In this document: positions 13,601 to 25,368 of the stretch, one piece after another
How positions within the stretch are numbered: position 1 is the stretch's first letter
Layout: each line of letters starts with the position of its first letter
Assembly: GCA_001643675.2 (NCBI GenBank)
Contig: LSRY02000015.1
Location: 822,001 to 886,000 of the forward strand
Direction of reading: 5' to 3'
Length of the DNA: 64,000 bases
From: Monocercomonoides exilis
Lineage: Eukaryota > Preaxostyla > Oxymonadida > Polymastigidae
Notes under the pieces: generated by a model
Seen by the model: only the letters and a program-made list of their open reading frames with translations
The model's database searches: none
What the model was told of the DNA's origin: nothing
Made by a program: the position numbers and the translations under genes

Positions 13601-13791
13601 TAATGACAAACATCAAGATGGACAAGAAAGATGCTAATGAAGAACATCGAGAAATAAAAAGAAGCATTTTGAAGACTGTACAGATTCAATGAGTGAATGT
13701 GTTTGAAACAGTCACCAAACGTGAAATAAAACACATACAAGCGCACCCAAACACAAACACAAAAGAACACAAAAAGAACATTTAAAGAACA
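10689..13791. other. 3.1 kb gene-poor region
   Basis: No convincing gene. A 65-codon ORF at 12040-12237 starts at TTG and has no recognisable features. The part next to H2B should include its promoter. The right end is a T-poor, GAA-rich stretch that merges into the 3' flank of the Ser-rich gene ending at 13792 and includes an AAAG microsatellite (13551-13574). Confidence 0.5.
13551..13574. repeat. AAAG microsatellite
   Basis: About six consecutive copies of the tetranucleotide AAAG, in the 3' flank of the minus-strand Ser-rich gene. Confidence 0.9.
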
Positions 13792-16700
13792 TCACTTTTT
13801 GGCAGCCTTCTTCCCTTTCTTTTGCCTCCCTTTCTTTGCATCTCTTTTGGCAGAGCGGGCAGCGCATTTGATCACATTGAAGAAGTGCCTGCGGTTGTAA
13901 GACATCACAGCAGCAATGGAAGCAGAAACAGTGTCAGAAAGCGAATGAGGGAGGGCTTGGCTTTGAGAAGAAAGCTGAGAAGAAGAGAGAGAAGAAGAGA
14001 GAGAAGAAGTCTGAGGCGAAGGCTGAGAAGCAGATTGAGAAGCAGATTGAGACACAGACTGGAACGGAAGCTGAGGAGAACGCTGGAAAGAGTGCTGTGA
14101 AGACAAAGGCAAAGACACCAAAGAGGCGCTGGCAGATGGACTGCTGCTTGACTGAAGGGAATCAAATGGCCTTGGAAGAACATGTGGGCTGACTGAAGAA
14201 CTGAGAGTGGGCAATGAAGAAATAGATGAAGAGATAGAGGTGGAGGCAGAAGAAGAAGAAGAAGAAGAAGAAACAGGAAAAGAAGAATTTGAAGAAGAAG
14301 CATTGGAAGAAGCATTAGCAGAAGAATTAGAATTAGAATTAGAAGAAGAAGAAGAAGAAGTTAAACCAGGTTTTACAACAGGCATCCGAGCCCATGCAAC
14401 ATAAGGATTGCACGAAGGTCGATTGTCCTTCGGGAAAGGCTGCGGGAAGCGAGAAGAATGAATGCCATCAGGTTCATTCAGAAAGTCAGCAAGAGACAAA
14501 GAAGAGGGGGATAAAGAGATGGATGAAGAATTGGATGAAGAAGAAGATGGAGATGAAGATGGCTTGGATGAAGATGAAGATGAAGATGAAGATGGATTGG
14601 AGGAAAGGGAGGAGGAAGAGAGGGAAGAGGATGAAATGGAAGAAGGAAAAGAAGAAGGAAGGGAAGATGAGAGAGGCGAAGTTGATACAGCGTCTGTGCT
14701 GGATGCTGATGTTTGACTTGCTGTTGGGGCCAAAGGCTGCATTTGATCCGACTGAATTGATTTCAACGTTGTTTCTGAAGATGCAATAGGAACAGCTGCT
14801 TCTGCTCCATCTGCTTCATTTGAAGGGATTATCGTTGAATTCATTGTATTTGTTGTTGACAGCATTGAAGAAGGAGATGAAGAAACAGATGAAGAAGATG
14901 ATGAAGCAGCAGAATTTGACTCAGCAGCAGGAGAGCGAATGTGAGAAGCGATCAGGGCGATTGAAGCAGGAGGCACAGGAGAAAGGAAAGTGGAAGGAAA
15001 ACACGTGGCAGAGGAAAGAGAAGGAGGGATTAGAGGATTGGTGTTTTTTGGATCATCACGTTTGAGCCGTTCGCTTATGCCGAAGGAAAAAGGAGAAGAG
15101 AAAGAAGAGAAAGAAGAAGAGAAAGAAGAAGAGAAAAAGTGTTTGTCGTAGGAGGGGAAAGGGTCTGTGGAAAGAGAGTTGAGATTGCGGGGCAATGAGA
15201 GAGGAAGGCGTTTGTTAGAAGAAGAAGAGGAAGAAGAAGAAGATGATGATGATTGTGAAGCAGACAAATGACATCCTTTTCTATTAGCTGAAAGAGCAGC
15301 TCTTTTTGATGAAGACGGAGGCATCGGAAAAGAAGCAGGCAAACAATGTGTTCTTTGCTTTGGAAGAACAGAAGGAAAAATTTGTCTATTTCTTTTGTTC
15401 AATTTTTGTGCAGGTTTGTTTGATTCGGTTTCTTTTTTGGATTTATTTGGTTTATTTGGTTTATTTGGTTTATTAGGTTTATTGGGTTTATTGGACATAT
15501 TGATGTTTTTGTTCGAAGAAAGTACTTTTGCTTTTCTTTTTGGTTTTGGGACAGAAGAAGCAGAAGAAGCAGAGGAAGAAGAGAAGGAAGAAGAAGATGA
15601 TGACAAATAAGATGAATTGCGAAGTCTTGACGAACGAGTGGAGGAAGAAGAAGAGGAGGAGGAAGAAGAGGAAGAAGAAGAAAGAGGTGTGGTGGAAGAG
15701 GAAGAGGAAGTGGAAGTGGATGAAATGAGTGAATTGGATGAATTTGGCGAAGTGGATGAACTGGAAGAGGAAGAGGAAGAGGAAGAGGAAGAGGAAGAAG
15801 AGGTGGTTGAAGATGCTGATGATGAAGTGTTCGCATCTGTAGAAGAAGAACCAGAGGCAGAAGAAGCAGAAGAAGAAGAAGCAGAAGAAGAAACAGCAGG
15901 CGAAAGCGGAGGTGATGCAGGCAATACCCCATCTATTTTGAGTTTGTCTACGTCAATCATTTCCTGCTGCCTCAAAAGGAAAGACATTGCTACTTCTTCT
16001 TCGATTCTCATTTTCCTCTGATATCTCGTTTCAGGCATGGAAACTGTGTATTGCAAGCTGCTGAGGAAAGACGAAGACAAAGGAGAAGAAGAAGAAGAAG
16101 ATGATGATGATGATGATGAAGATGAAGGTGAAGATGATGTTAATGGAGATTTTGAAGAATTCTTTTGATTTGACTTTTTGCGAGATTTATTGCGAGGTGT
16201 TGTGGCAGAAGGAGACGAAGAAGGAGAAGGCAGCAAGTCAGATGAAGAAAGCTCCGGAGAAACAGAAGCAGATGATATGTCAATAATATCTGAAGAAGAT
16301 GAAGAGGAAGAGGAAGAGGAGGAAGAAGAAGAAGATAAATCATCAGAATGAAATGAGATATCATTTGGAGCATTTGTTTGTGAATAAGATGAATCAGATG
16401 AAAAAGTTGCATTCAAATTGGATGGAACAGACAGAGGCAATGAAGTGCTCTCAGAAGTGGGATGTGAAGTGGGAATGGGTGTGGATGTGCAAACAGGGGA
16501 GGAGGAGCAAGAAGAAGAAGAAAAAGAAGACATTGAAGAAGTAGAAGTAGAAGATGATGAAGGAGAAGAATGAAATGAAGAAGAAGAAGAAGAAGAAGAA
16601 GAAGAAGAAGAAGACACTGGAGTTTGAACTGAATCAGAAGTCAAAGCAGAAGCAGAGGCAGAAGCAGAAGCAGAGGCAGAAGCAGAAGCAAAAGAGGAAA

Positions 16701-19377
16701 GCGAAGGCGAAGAAGAAAGTGAAGCAGCAATTGAAGTGTGATCGGCATCATTCACATCGTGTGTCACCGAATCTGTTTCAGCACCATTCAATGAAGAGTC
16801 GTTTTGAGAAGAAAGCGAATGAACGAGCAACTTTGGGATTTCAACATGAGGCAACTGTGGAGAATCTGAAGGTGAAGGAGCATTGCCAGCGATATTGTCA
16901 TCTTCCTCTTCGAGAAGAGGAAAAGGTTTTCGTACAAACATTTCATTTTCATTTCTGTCTGAATGTGTTTTTTTCATTTTCAGTTTCAACACTTCACTGT
17001 TATTTGATTGATCGTTGCATTCACTCGAATTATCTTGTGAATTGCTACGACTCCGGTTTCTGCTTCTGCTTCTGCTTCGGCTTCTGCTTTTTCTTTCTTT
17101 CTTTTTGTTAACAAAATAAATTTCACTTGCTCCGTCGCTTTCGACGGATTTATCGTCTTTGTCTGATGTGGTATCCTCCATGTTTTCTTCAGTGAGGATA
17201 GTCATTGTCTCTTCCTCTTCATCCTCATCATCATCTTCCTCGTCGATTTCATCCATTTCGTCTTCATCTTCTCCTTCGTTGCTTTCAGTTTTGTCTTCAG
17301 CATCCTCAATGCCCTCACCATCAAATTCTTTCCTTCCATCTTCTTTTGTTCCAATTTTTCCATCATCTTTCTCATTCTCATTTGCATGTTGAAGCTTTGC
17401 CAAATTGTCAATAGATGGTTTTCTCTTCAGATCATTTGGCGAACTTCCAGCTCCCTTTTCATTTGGCAAGTTCTCCTTTTCTCTCCCAACCTTATTCCTA
17501 TCTGCAACAGCCTTTTCAGCAGCTGCATTGTTTTCCCTGGGCCTTATTCGCTTTCTAAACTCTTCGATCATCGATCTTATTTTTTCTCCAGAAGCAAGTA
17601 TCACCTCGTTGCTTTTCTCGTGCAAGATCACTTTTAATTTTTTATTCATTTTCTCTTTCTCCTCTTGATCATCAACAGGCACGACTGAATCGCCAGATGA
17701 AGTGGAAGAGGACGAATCAGAATCGTCATTTTGATAGCTCCGTTTAACTTTTCTTTTCGTATTTGAAGCTGCTGAATGTGATTTAGATTTTTTAGCAGCT
17801 GATTTTTTGTGCTTTGAAAGATTGCTCCTATTTCGATTTCTATTCTTTTTCGATTGTTCTTTTTGCTTTCTTTTGGGTTTTGATCTTACAGTATTGGTCG
17901 GGACGGGCTGTAAAGTAGTTGGGATCTGAGAGGCAATTGGGCTTGACGAAACTGCAGGTTGCACTTGTGAAGATCTGTCCAGACTTTTTGGTGAAGTCAA
18001 TGGAAAAGTACGACCTTTGTATTTCAGTTGAGTATGACGTGAAAAAGGTTGTAATGGAAACAAAGATGGAAATGGCACTTTCTTAAGTCCTAGTAATGAA
18101 TCTGGTTGACAATCAGGAAGTTTCGGAGTTACAACTGGTGGCAAAGGCGCAGATTTTGCTACAGAAGAAAATGTCGGAATGGCTGGAACGTTGTTCAATA
18201 CAGGCGGCTTAAAAGGATACAGCAAAGAAGAAGAAGGCAACACTGTGTTCGAAATCAGAGGAAAAGAGAGCAGTGGATTTCCAAAAGGTGAAATGTCGAA
18301 TGGATTAGGTATTTTCGGTATTTGGGTTCTAAACTGTGAAATGGAAGCTGGAAATGCAGGACGAACAGAAACAGATCTTAAAGGTGTTTGTGTTGCGCAT
18401 TCAGCTGATGAAGATGAAGACAATGCCTTGTTTTGATTCGAGGAATTGAATAAAGTTGAAGGCATTGAAAAAGAAGACGTTGAAGTGGAGGGAAGATATA
18501 AATTGGAAGATGGTGAAGTGGAAGAGGAAGGAGAAGGGGTAACTGATGAAGAGGAAGAAGATTCAGAATAAAAAGTCGATGAATTGGCTTGATTTTGACG
18601 ATTTGTTTGATTCAAAGAATTATGTGTGCCATTCTGGTTCTCAGAAATTATTGGATAAGCATCTTCTTGAGACATAAAAATATTTTCCATCATAGCCGCA
18701 TATTGCTCAGGAATGAATAGATCACTGTTTTCATGACTCACTTTTTCTTTACAAGAGTTTAAGGTTGTTTTCCCATTATCATTCTTTGCCTGACCATCCT
18801 TTTGAGCAGACTCAGGCTTAAAAAATATTTTTCCTTCTTTCTCATTTTGCTTTAAACGGTGAAAATCCGTTCTTTTAATTACAATTGTTAATTTATTCTC
18901 TTTTGATTTTTGTTCGTTAATATTCTTTTCCTGATGGACGAATGTGCTCTTCAACGGATTTTGCTGAGAAATCAAGTTTTTTGATGATACAGCTGAAGAT
19001 TCGCACAAACGTTGGTTATTTTGAGCAATGGATTCGGATGAATGCGCAGAGAAAGTTGTGGACGATACATTTGACACATTTGAAACTTTAGACAAATTTT
19101 CGGGATCTGATGATGAAGAAGGTGTGGGCATATCAAAAAGTTGTGGACATTGAATTTTTATATTAGTGTTTTGAAATGAAGAATTTCCTTGCTGATTTGG
19201 TGAAGAATATTCATCAGTTGTAACAGAAGTTTTTTTCTTCTTTTTCTCTTCCTGCCTGATATAATTTTCCTTATCCTGTTGCTTCTTCTTAAATCTCGTC
19301 ATCTTCGTAGGCTTCGTTTCGACTAAGATGATTTCTGTTTCGTCATCGCTCGAAAATGAGATTTCATTCTCAGTCAT
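13792..19377 (-). CDS. Very large Ser-rich low-complexity protein, 1861 aa
   Basis: One uninterrupted exon from an ATG at 19377 to a TAA at 13792. I recognise no domain. The acidic N-terminus (FSSDDETEIIL) precedes Lys-rich clusters. The body is dominated by Ser runs, a Glu/Asp block (residues about 700-760), RS-like dipeptides (SRSRSRSRNRSRS) and NKP tandem repeats. The C-terminus is the only well-ordered stretch: a helical segment (SASIAAVMSYNRRHFFNVIK) followed by a basic tail (KRDAKKGRQKKGKKAAKK). RS dipeptides, acidic blocks and basic tails are typical of nuclear proteins linked to chromatin or RNA, so a nuclear scaffold-like role is a guess. The absence of any stop across 5.6 kb rich in trinucleotide repeats argues for selection on the frame. 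Antisense frames here encode acidic or Leu-rich runs and are shadows. Confidence 0.8.
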   Translation of the reverse strand: MTENEISFSSDDETEIILVETKPTKMTRFKKKQQDKENYIRQEEKKKKKTSVTTDEYSSPNQQGNSSFQNTNIKIQCPQLFDMPTPSSSSDPENLSKVSNVSNVSSTTFSAHSSESIAQNNQRLCESSAVSSKNLISQQNPLKSTFVHQEKNINEQKSKENKLTIVIKRTDFHRLKQNEKEGKIFFKPESAQKDGQAKNDNGKTTLNSCKEKVSHENSDLFIPEQYAAMMENIFMSQEDAYPIISENQNGTHNSLNQTNRQNQANSSTFYSESSSSSSVTPSPSSSTSPSSNLYLPSTSTSSFSMPSTLFNSSNQNKALSSSSSAECATQTPLRSVSVRPAFPASISQFRTQIPKIPNPFDISPFGNPLLSFPLISNTVLPSSSLLYPFKPPVLNNVPAIPTFSSVAKSAPLPPVVTPKLPDCQPDSLLGLKKVPFPSLFPLQPFSRHTQLKYKGRTFPLTSPKSLDRSSQVQPAVSSSPIASQIPTTLQPVPTNTVRSKPKRKQKEQSKKNRNRNRSNLSKHKKSAAKKSKSHSAASNTKRKVKRSYQNDDSDSSSSTSSGDSVVPVDDQEEKEKMNKKLKVILHEKSNEVILASGEKIRSMIEEFRKRIRPRENNAAAEKAVADRNKVGREKENLPNEKGAGSSPNDLKRKPSIDNLAKLQHANENEKDDGKIGTKEDGRKEFDGEGIEDAEDKTESNEGEDEDEMDEIDEEDDDEDEEEETMTILTEENMEDTTSDKDDKSVESDGASEIYFVNKKKERKSRSRSRSRSRNRSRSNSQDNSSECNDQSNNSEVLKLKMKKTHSDRNENEMFVRKPFPLLEEEDDNIAGNAPSPSDSPQLPHVEIPKLLVHSLSSQNDSSLNGAETDSVTHDVNDADHTSIAASLSSSPSLSSFASASASASASASASALTSDSVQTPVSSSSSSSSSSSSSFHSSPSSSSTSTSSMSSFSSSSCSSSPVCTSTPIPTSHPTSESTSLPLSVPSNLNATFSSDSSYSQTNAPNDISFHSDDLSSSSSSSSSSSSSSSDIIDISSASVSPELSSSDLLPSPSSSPSATTPRNKSRKKSNQKNSSKSPLTSSSPSSSSSSSSSSSSSSPLSSSFLSSLQYTVSMPETRYQRKMRIEEEVAMSFLLRQQEMIDVDKLKIDGVLPASPPLSPAVSSSASSSSASSASGSSSTDANTSSSASSTTSSSSSSSSSSSSSSSSTSPNSSNSLISSTSTSSSSSTTPLSSSSSSSSSSSSSSTRSSRLRNSSYLSSSSSSFSSSSASSASSVPKPKRKAKVLSSNKNINMSNKPNKPNKPNKPNKPNKSKKETESNKPAQKLNKRNRQIFPSVLPKQRTHCLPASFPMPPSSSKRAALSANRKGCHLSASQSSSSSSSSSSSSNKRLPLSLPRNLNSLSTDPFPSYDKHFFSSSFSSSFSSFSSPFSFGISERLKRDDPKNTNPLIPPSLSSATCFPSTFLSPVPPASIALIASHIRSPAAESNSAASSSSSSVSSSPSSMLSTTNTMNSTIIPSNEADGAEAAVPIASSETTLKSIQSDQMQPLAPTASQTSASSTDAVSTSPLSSSLPSSFPSSISSSSLSSSSLSSNPSSSSSSSSSKPSSSPSSSSSNSSSISLSPSSLSLADFLNEPDGIHSSRFPQPFPKDNRPSCNPYVAWARMPVVKPGLTSSSSSSNSNSNSSANASSNASSSNSSFPVSSSSSSSSASTSISSSISSLPTLSSSVSPHVLPRPFDSLQSSSSPSASASLVSLPLSSQHSFQRSPQLPFQSVSQSASQSASQPSPQTSSLSSSLSSSQLSSQSQALPHSLSDTVSASIAAVMSYNRRHFFNVIKCAARSAKRDAKKGRQKKGKKAAKK
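15442..15494. repeat. 9 bp tandem repeat encoding NKP units
   Basis: About six copies of a 9 bp unit close to TTTATTTGG inside the Ser-rich gene. On the coding (minus) strand they give Asn-Lys-Pro repeats. The last copies drift by single bases. Confidence 0.85.
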
Positions 19378-19579
19378 TTATTGTTTCGATTCTTCAATTG
19401 GGAAGTGAGCAATCGCACTAAATTGCTAACAAAATATACAAATTATCGAATAAAACATAATTCAGCTGCATTTAGCACACCTTTATCGTGCTTCTGAAAA
19501 AATTTTGATATTGAAAAATAAACACTTTCTAAGGTTTAAGATCAAAAAAGTTTTTTGCATTACACAAGGAAAAACAAAT
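19378..19579. promoter_or_regulatory. Divergent promoter region, Ser-rich gene / PAP2 gene
   Basis: 202 bases between two divergent start codons, so both promoters should lie here. The open frame of the PAP2 exon extends upstream without an ATG, which fits a leader. No specific motif was recognised. Confidence 0.45.
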
Positions 19580-20845
19580 ATGAGTTGTTACCATTCTCAC
19601 AAATCATGCTTACGCTATATTTTGCTCATTGCTATGTCTCTTATCATGAGTTTAATTGCTTGTGTGTATTTTGTCATTCAGTTTTTCAATGCTTTAAACA
19701 TTTTGATAGTAACGTATTTTATAAAGCCTGCTCAGCAATCTTTTTCTCCTCATTCAATAGAGATATCAAAGCATCACAATGAAAAGGAAACAGTTTCAAC
19801 TGCTGGAATGATGATATTTTCATTTGTTTCTTCAATTGTGTTTGCCTTGGCTTACATAATTTCATCTCAAGATAAAGTTACTGCGTTTTGGGGTTGCTTG
19901 CTCGCCTTTATCTTCGGTTTTGGATTTGACCAAGCAGTCACATTACTCTTGAAAGTCAGTGTAGGTCGTCTTCGACCTGATTTTCTTGAGCGTTGTAAAA
20001 TGAATGTTACAGCTTATCATGAAATGAGAGCACAACAAATCGCAGAATTTGGAGTTGAAACATCGGGGTATTACCCTTGTACGGGTGATGAAAAAGCTGT
20101 AAACGAAGGGCACATGTCATTTCCAAGTGGCCACTCTTCGACATCTGGATTTGCTGCTTGGTTCTGCGTTACGCTTTGCTTTAGCAGAGCTTTGAAAATT
20201 ACTCAATTTCTTAAAAATGAAAAGCATCAAAGAGTTTGAATATTCTTATTTTATTTTTTATTTTGTGAACAATTATTAATACATTAATTGTGTCCCTATT
20301 TCCAAATAACAATTTTCATTGCTCTTTCATAGAATAGACAAAAGCTATCACAAGTGACAGAAATTATTCCAAGCAATCAAGACGTATCGACTTCTCTTTT
20401 TCATTTGCAAGACGCGAATGAAAAAGGTCAGCATGAGCAACGAAGAGTGATTGATGCTTCCGTAGCTTCTGACATCGAAGCAAATAGCTCAGTTGCCATT
20501 GAAGTATCAAACGAGTGTTCATTAAATTGCAATTCCACAAAAGACACAAACAATGACATTAATCAATCAACCGAATGCTTCTCGTCATCCTCCGGCTCAT
20601 CCGCACCCCGCGATCGCCTTGACATCCGGCTGATCACCCCGTCTGTTGTGTATGTGACTGCTGTGGTGCTGTCTTTGATTCCGCTGGTTTTGTCGATGTG
20701 GATCGCAGCGACGCGGGTGAGCGACCACTGGCACCATCCGTCTGACTGCGTGTTCGGCTGGCTCATTGGCGTTGTCTCTGGCTTGTCGTGCTTTCCTGTC
20801 TTGTGGCTGTACGAGAGCGAGAGGAAAGAGGAAAAAATGCTGTGA
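19580..20845 (+). CDS. PAP2-family lipid phosphatase, two exons
   Basis: An integral membrane phosphatase of the type 2 phosphatidic acid phosphatase (LPP) family, which dephosphorylates lipid phosphates on the luminal or outer face. Exons 19580-20233 and 20333-20845 join in phase 0 through a 99 nt intron (GTTTGA...ATAG), giving 388 residues. All three active-site motifs are present: motif 1 KVSVGRLRP (K125-P133), motif 2 PSGHS (P182, H185) and motif 3 TRVSDHWHHPSD (H352, D356). About six membrane segments are visible, the first around residues 12-35. A Ser/Asn-rich hydrophilic insert of about 120 residues between motifs 2 and 3 is unusual for the family. The second half of exon 2 is strikingly GC-rich compared with exon 1. 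The product ends in an acidic/basic tail (YESERKEEKML). Confidence 0.92.
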
Positions 20846-23800
20846 AGTGTTGGTTGCGGTTTTATTTGACGGTGAAACGTTGGTCAAAGAGCAAGTTATG
20901 TTTGCTTGCTGATAGGATTACTGAGAAAGCTGAGTAATGTGGTTTTCAGAAGAAATTGAACGGATTTGTAAATAGCCATATTTTTTTTTTCATTTGAATA
21001 TTAATTATTTTCTGAATTTTCAGTGTATTGTTCAGTTGCGAAAGCAAGTTGTTTCTCTTTCTTAATTTGGAAGCTTGCTTTAAATTTCATTTTTTTCTTT
21101 TATTTTCTTTTTGTTTGTTTATGTTGTTTTTTTTTGTTAATCTTGAGCACATCTATTTTGCTCTTTACATATGGAAAAAAGAATATAAAGCATACGTTTC
21201 CAAAACGGAAAGAATCCATTTCAATTTTGGAGAACATGTGTTGCTTTTTATTTTATGGTTCATGATTTTTATGATTAGAAATTGACATGATTTTTGTTTT
21301 TTCTCTCTTGTGATGCTGAATGTTATAATTTTAAAAATGACTTTTTTTATAAGAAAATATGGAATGCTTTTGTTCGCTTTAATGTTTGTTCCTTCTTTAT
21401 TTTCTTCTTTTCTCACTTTTTTCCTGAATTCTTTTTTTTTAATTTTAGCATCAGTATCATGAAATATTTTTTTTAACAAATTATTTAAATTTTATTTTTG
21501 CTTTATTTTACAGTTATGTTTGAATGCAATTTATCACAACTCTCATTTATTTCTTACAAAGTTTATGATGTTGTTGAATTTCGAAATTTTTAAATAAATA
21601 AATAACAATTAAAATGATGTTTTTGTGAATTTTTCAACCAGTGTTAGGAGAGTTCATTGAAATGATTGAAAAATGTAAAATAAATGAATTTCTGATTTTT
21701 TTTAAATTGTTGAAGAAATGATACAAGTTTATCACAAGAATAAAAAAGTGTATCCTATCCCATACTTTATTTCTGACATCTCCGAAGATTTTAAAATGTC
21801 GTTTTTCTTTACAGTTAAAAACTAAATACTGTAATATGCAAATGTGTAGAATTTAATAAATACAGTAGTTTCTATTTCAGCTTTTATTATTATGATAGTT
21901 TTAAGATTGACGCATGTTTAAAAATTAGTATTTCCTGCTTTCTGGGCAAACAATGTTGTTATTTGGCACAAAAACAAGATAAACACATATTCATAATTAA
22001 TCGCTGATTGGATTTAATTTAGATAGCAATGAATCTTGCAAATTCCAATTTTATTATATCTGAGGGATTTCATGTTGCAAAACATAAATTCTTTCATATA
22101 AATGCGCAATTGAAAGAAGTTTCGTTTCTTGCTAAATTCTGTGTATTCATTCATCAAAATGAACAGTTTGTTGGAAATATTGAGAATTTTTCGTTGAATG
22201 TGGTGAAGCAATGATCTATGTGCGATCATTTTCTTGATCGAATTCAAAGAAAACAAGCGAATTGAGAACGTAACAAAAAATAATGTTATGGAATTAGCAC
22301 AAGTGAACTAAATTGATTATGAATCATGCGTTCTTAAACTTTTTTCTTTCAAACAATACAAACACAGAACAATTACATCTAAAACATGTTCATCGAAAAC
22401 TATCTTCTTGATATAAAATAGCATAAGCAACATTTTGCGTTAATAGCATAAAGAGCACACTGCACAGTGATGACTTCGAATGCTTTCAATAAATTAGAAT
22501 GAATTATTTTTCAATTACTTCAACAAAAGGAAATCATTCAATAATTCATAAAAAATATACTTGTAACAAAGTTTGCAATACTAATGCTAGTCGTAGTAAT
22601 TGAATAGTTCGCTATCCAGATTGTGAAATCGAAATTATAATTTATGAAGAACAAACTCGATCCAGATTTATCATTTCTTCTTTGAAATGCATTGTCTTCG
22701 AACGAAATCTGAACATTTTGCGATTAAAAAAGCATATTCATGGCTCATAATTTTCAAAAGTCATATTCGGAAATTCAACTGTGAAAAACGATAGACAACT
22801 ACATAAATACCATCAGCTTTCAAAGAAGAATTGATTTTCTCGTAAAGCAGATATGATAATATAATATGATCAGAATCTATCGAATGTTATGCGGGGAATA
22901 AAAAACTATTTTGGAAACTATAAAAGACAAGCAAACTCAAAGACAAATGCATAAAGGATACTCGATCAAAACGCGAATGCCTCTTTTAATTACAATTATG
23001 AAACAATCCATTTTGTTATCAACTGTATCGTTTAAAAACTCAGCAAATGCTGTCATAATCCATTGATGACTTAGAAAACATTATAAATAAGTAAGATTCA
23101 CTGTGGGAACAGGATCGATTAAGATCAACAGAAAAAAAGGAGATGATTGGTTGGCAATTCGATCAATGGTTGATCTTGATAGTTAGGCAAAATGCTGAAC
23201 ATGAATGGTGAGTAATCGAAAAAGTTCTCACAAGCTATAAATCCATTGCTCGAATGAAAATATTCAACATTGGATTCATTCTGCAGTCAGCAAGATTCAA
23301 AAAAACATTCAAAACACAAAATTCAATATTTGTGACTTTCAATCGATGGATAGAATACAAAGTGCAAATAGCACGATATTTCCTTTAGTCGATGTGCATA
23401 TATGTAATGAGCCACAAAAATGAGAAGAAATGGTCTTTTGAACCTTCTGGTTGGAATAAAAAAATTGACAAAAACGTAAGATAAAAATTTTAATGATGGG
23501 CTTTGGATCACTCAATCCAGTAAATCAATTTTTTGAAGTATGTCATGATAAAATAGGTATGAAATGTGTTGCTTCCATGCTGAAGTTGATGTTTGTAACT
23601 GATAAACCGTTTATTATAAATATTTCATCAGGAACTGCAGGTTTCCAGATTCAGATGAAGGGTGAAGTTAATGAAAATTGTTAGACGTTGCCAAAAAAAA
23701 CAGATAGAATGTTTCATGAAAGATGCAATTGCGAAAGAATGCACTTTTAATCGTGATTTATCGAATGGATGATTTGCTTTAAAAAGCTAAACAGCAAACC

Positions 23801-25368
23801 AATGATTGACCAAAAATTGAAAATTTTAAGAATAGAAAATTTTTCTCTGACTTAGCCCTCCCATCTTCCAATAAAAACTTTCAAAGTCTATTAGATACAA
23901 ATGACCTTAAAATCGGAGTTTTTGGCATCGTCCCATCATTTCTGAAGAAATCGATCAAAGTTACAGAAAAATAAGTTTACGGAATATGAAGAACTTGTAC
24001 AACGTGTATTTCAAGGAAAATTTCGTCAAAGCAAATTTAGCATTGTTCTGCGCTCAAGAAAGAACGTAAGCAATCGGCAAAGACATGAATAATCATTCAA
24101 ATTATCAAATGCAGAAAATAACGATCCGGCATAGGAATAAATGAACAATAATTGGTAATCCAAAAAGAAAATGAGCAAAAAATGTAAGCTTATTGGAACA
24201 ACATTGTAAAACATTCCAAAAAGGAGGAAACTGATTTTTTTTGAGATTTTTACTCAAAAGGTAGGAATGTTAAGTGGTGCATTGCCTGTGTCAGATTTAT
24301 CATAGAGATTCAATGGAAATCGTGAATCCTCTTTTGGTTTGAAATTCTGAAATATTAAATTTGTGAAGATATTCATTTTATATTGCAAATAGATTGTTTT
24401 TGCAAAGTCAATTTGTTTGATGCTGTGACTTGATGAAAGAAGGGTATAATTTTTGTTCGTACAATTGAATTATCGGAAAAATCCAGAAACCGAAGAATTA
24501 TCGACTGTATCGCGCTCTTCATCGAAGTTCATAATGTAATTATATATTTTGTGCTGCGAATGATTGTAAAATGTTATTGTTTTGTAAATTTACAGTATCT
24601 ATTTTAAGAAAAAATGTTTTGTTAAATTTCTGAAGATAAAGCCTTCAAATCAAATTATAGAGTTGGATATACCTTGAAATGTGTTTTGTTTCATATTTTT
24701 TGCGCTTCAGCTTAATATTGCTCGTACGTGCATTGTTGCAAAGATGACTTGATGAAAGAAACCAAAAGTTGCTTAAAAATTGCGAAAATCGCCTCATGTG
24801 TAATCAGATCGATAAAATAGAATTATTAAATATTTCTATGTTGCGAACAGAGAGTGAATCGAAAAATTACCGATTCAAATTTTATGAAAAACATGTCACA
24901 TGATTTGTGGCATCGTGATGATAAATTTGACAATGATTAGTGCAGTATGCAATACTACAGATGAAAATATGCTTAATTACAAAAGTCAAAGCAGGATTCA
25001 TGAGTATATCTTCCAAAATTCAAATTTTGAGTTTACCATTAATTTATAATGCAGCCATAACTTTCAAAAATAGTCTTGGAAGTTGGATCTTAAGCTTCTT
25101 TTCTTCATAGAATGATCAAGAAAGACTGGAAATTAGGGTTGAGAAACATTGGACATGTTTGAAAATTTTTTCCAAATACATTATTTAAACATATGAAATA
25201 TTTGGAGACAAAAATAAACAAATGTCAACGCCGAAAACTATCAATAATGAACTTATAGTGTGAATTATTTAATTTGAAATAATATTTTGTTTAATCTTTG
25301 AATTATTTTTTATGCTTTCTTTCCTTGAAATATCCAACACTTTGATCATAAAATTTTGTTAGAACTTT
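20846..25368. other. 4.5 kb gene-free region
   Basis: No gene is supported on either strand. The longest frames (around 21023-21479, 23493-23684 and 24026-24214) are short, Phe-rich or without family resemblance. Composition is uniformly AT-rich, unlike the flanking coding sequences. The right end must include the promoter of the 3663-codon gene. I found no tRNA-like cloverleaf, but a small RNA could be missed by eye. Confidence 0.5.

Noticed and set aside
13822-17668. Many plus-strand ORFs rich in Glu, Lys or Ser opposite the 1861-residue gene
   Set aside because: GAA/TCT repeats leave several frames open on both strands; only the minus-strand frame is continuous over 5.6 kb.
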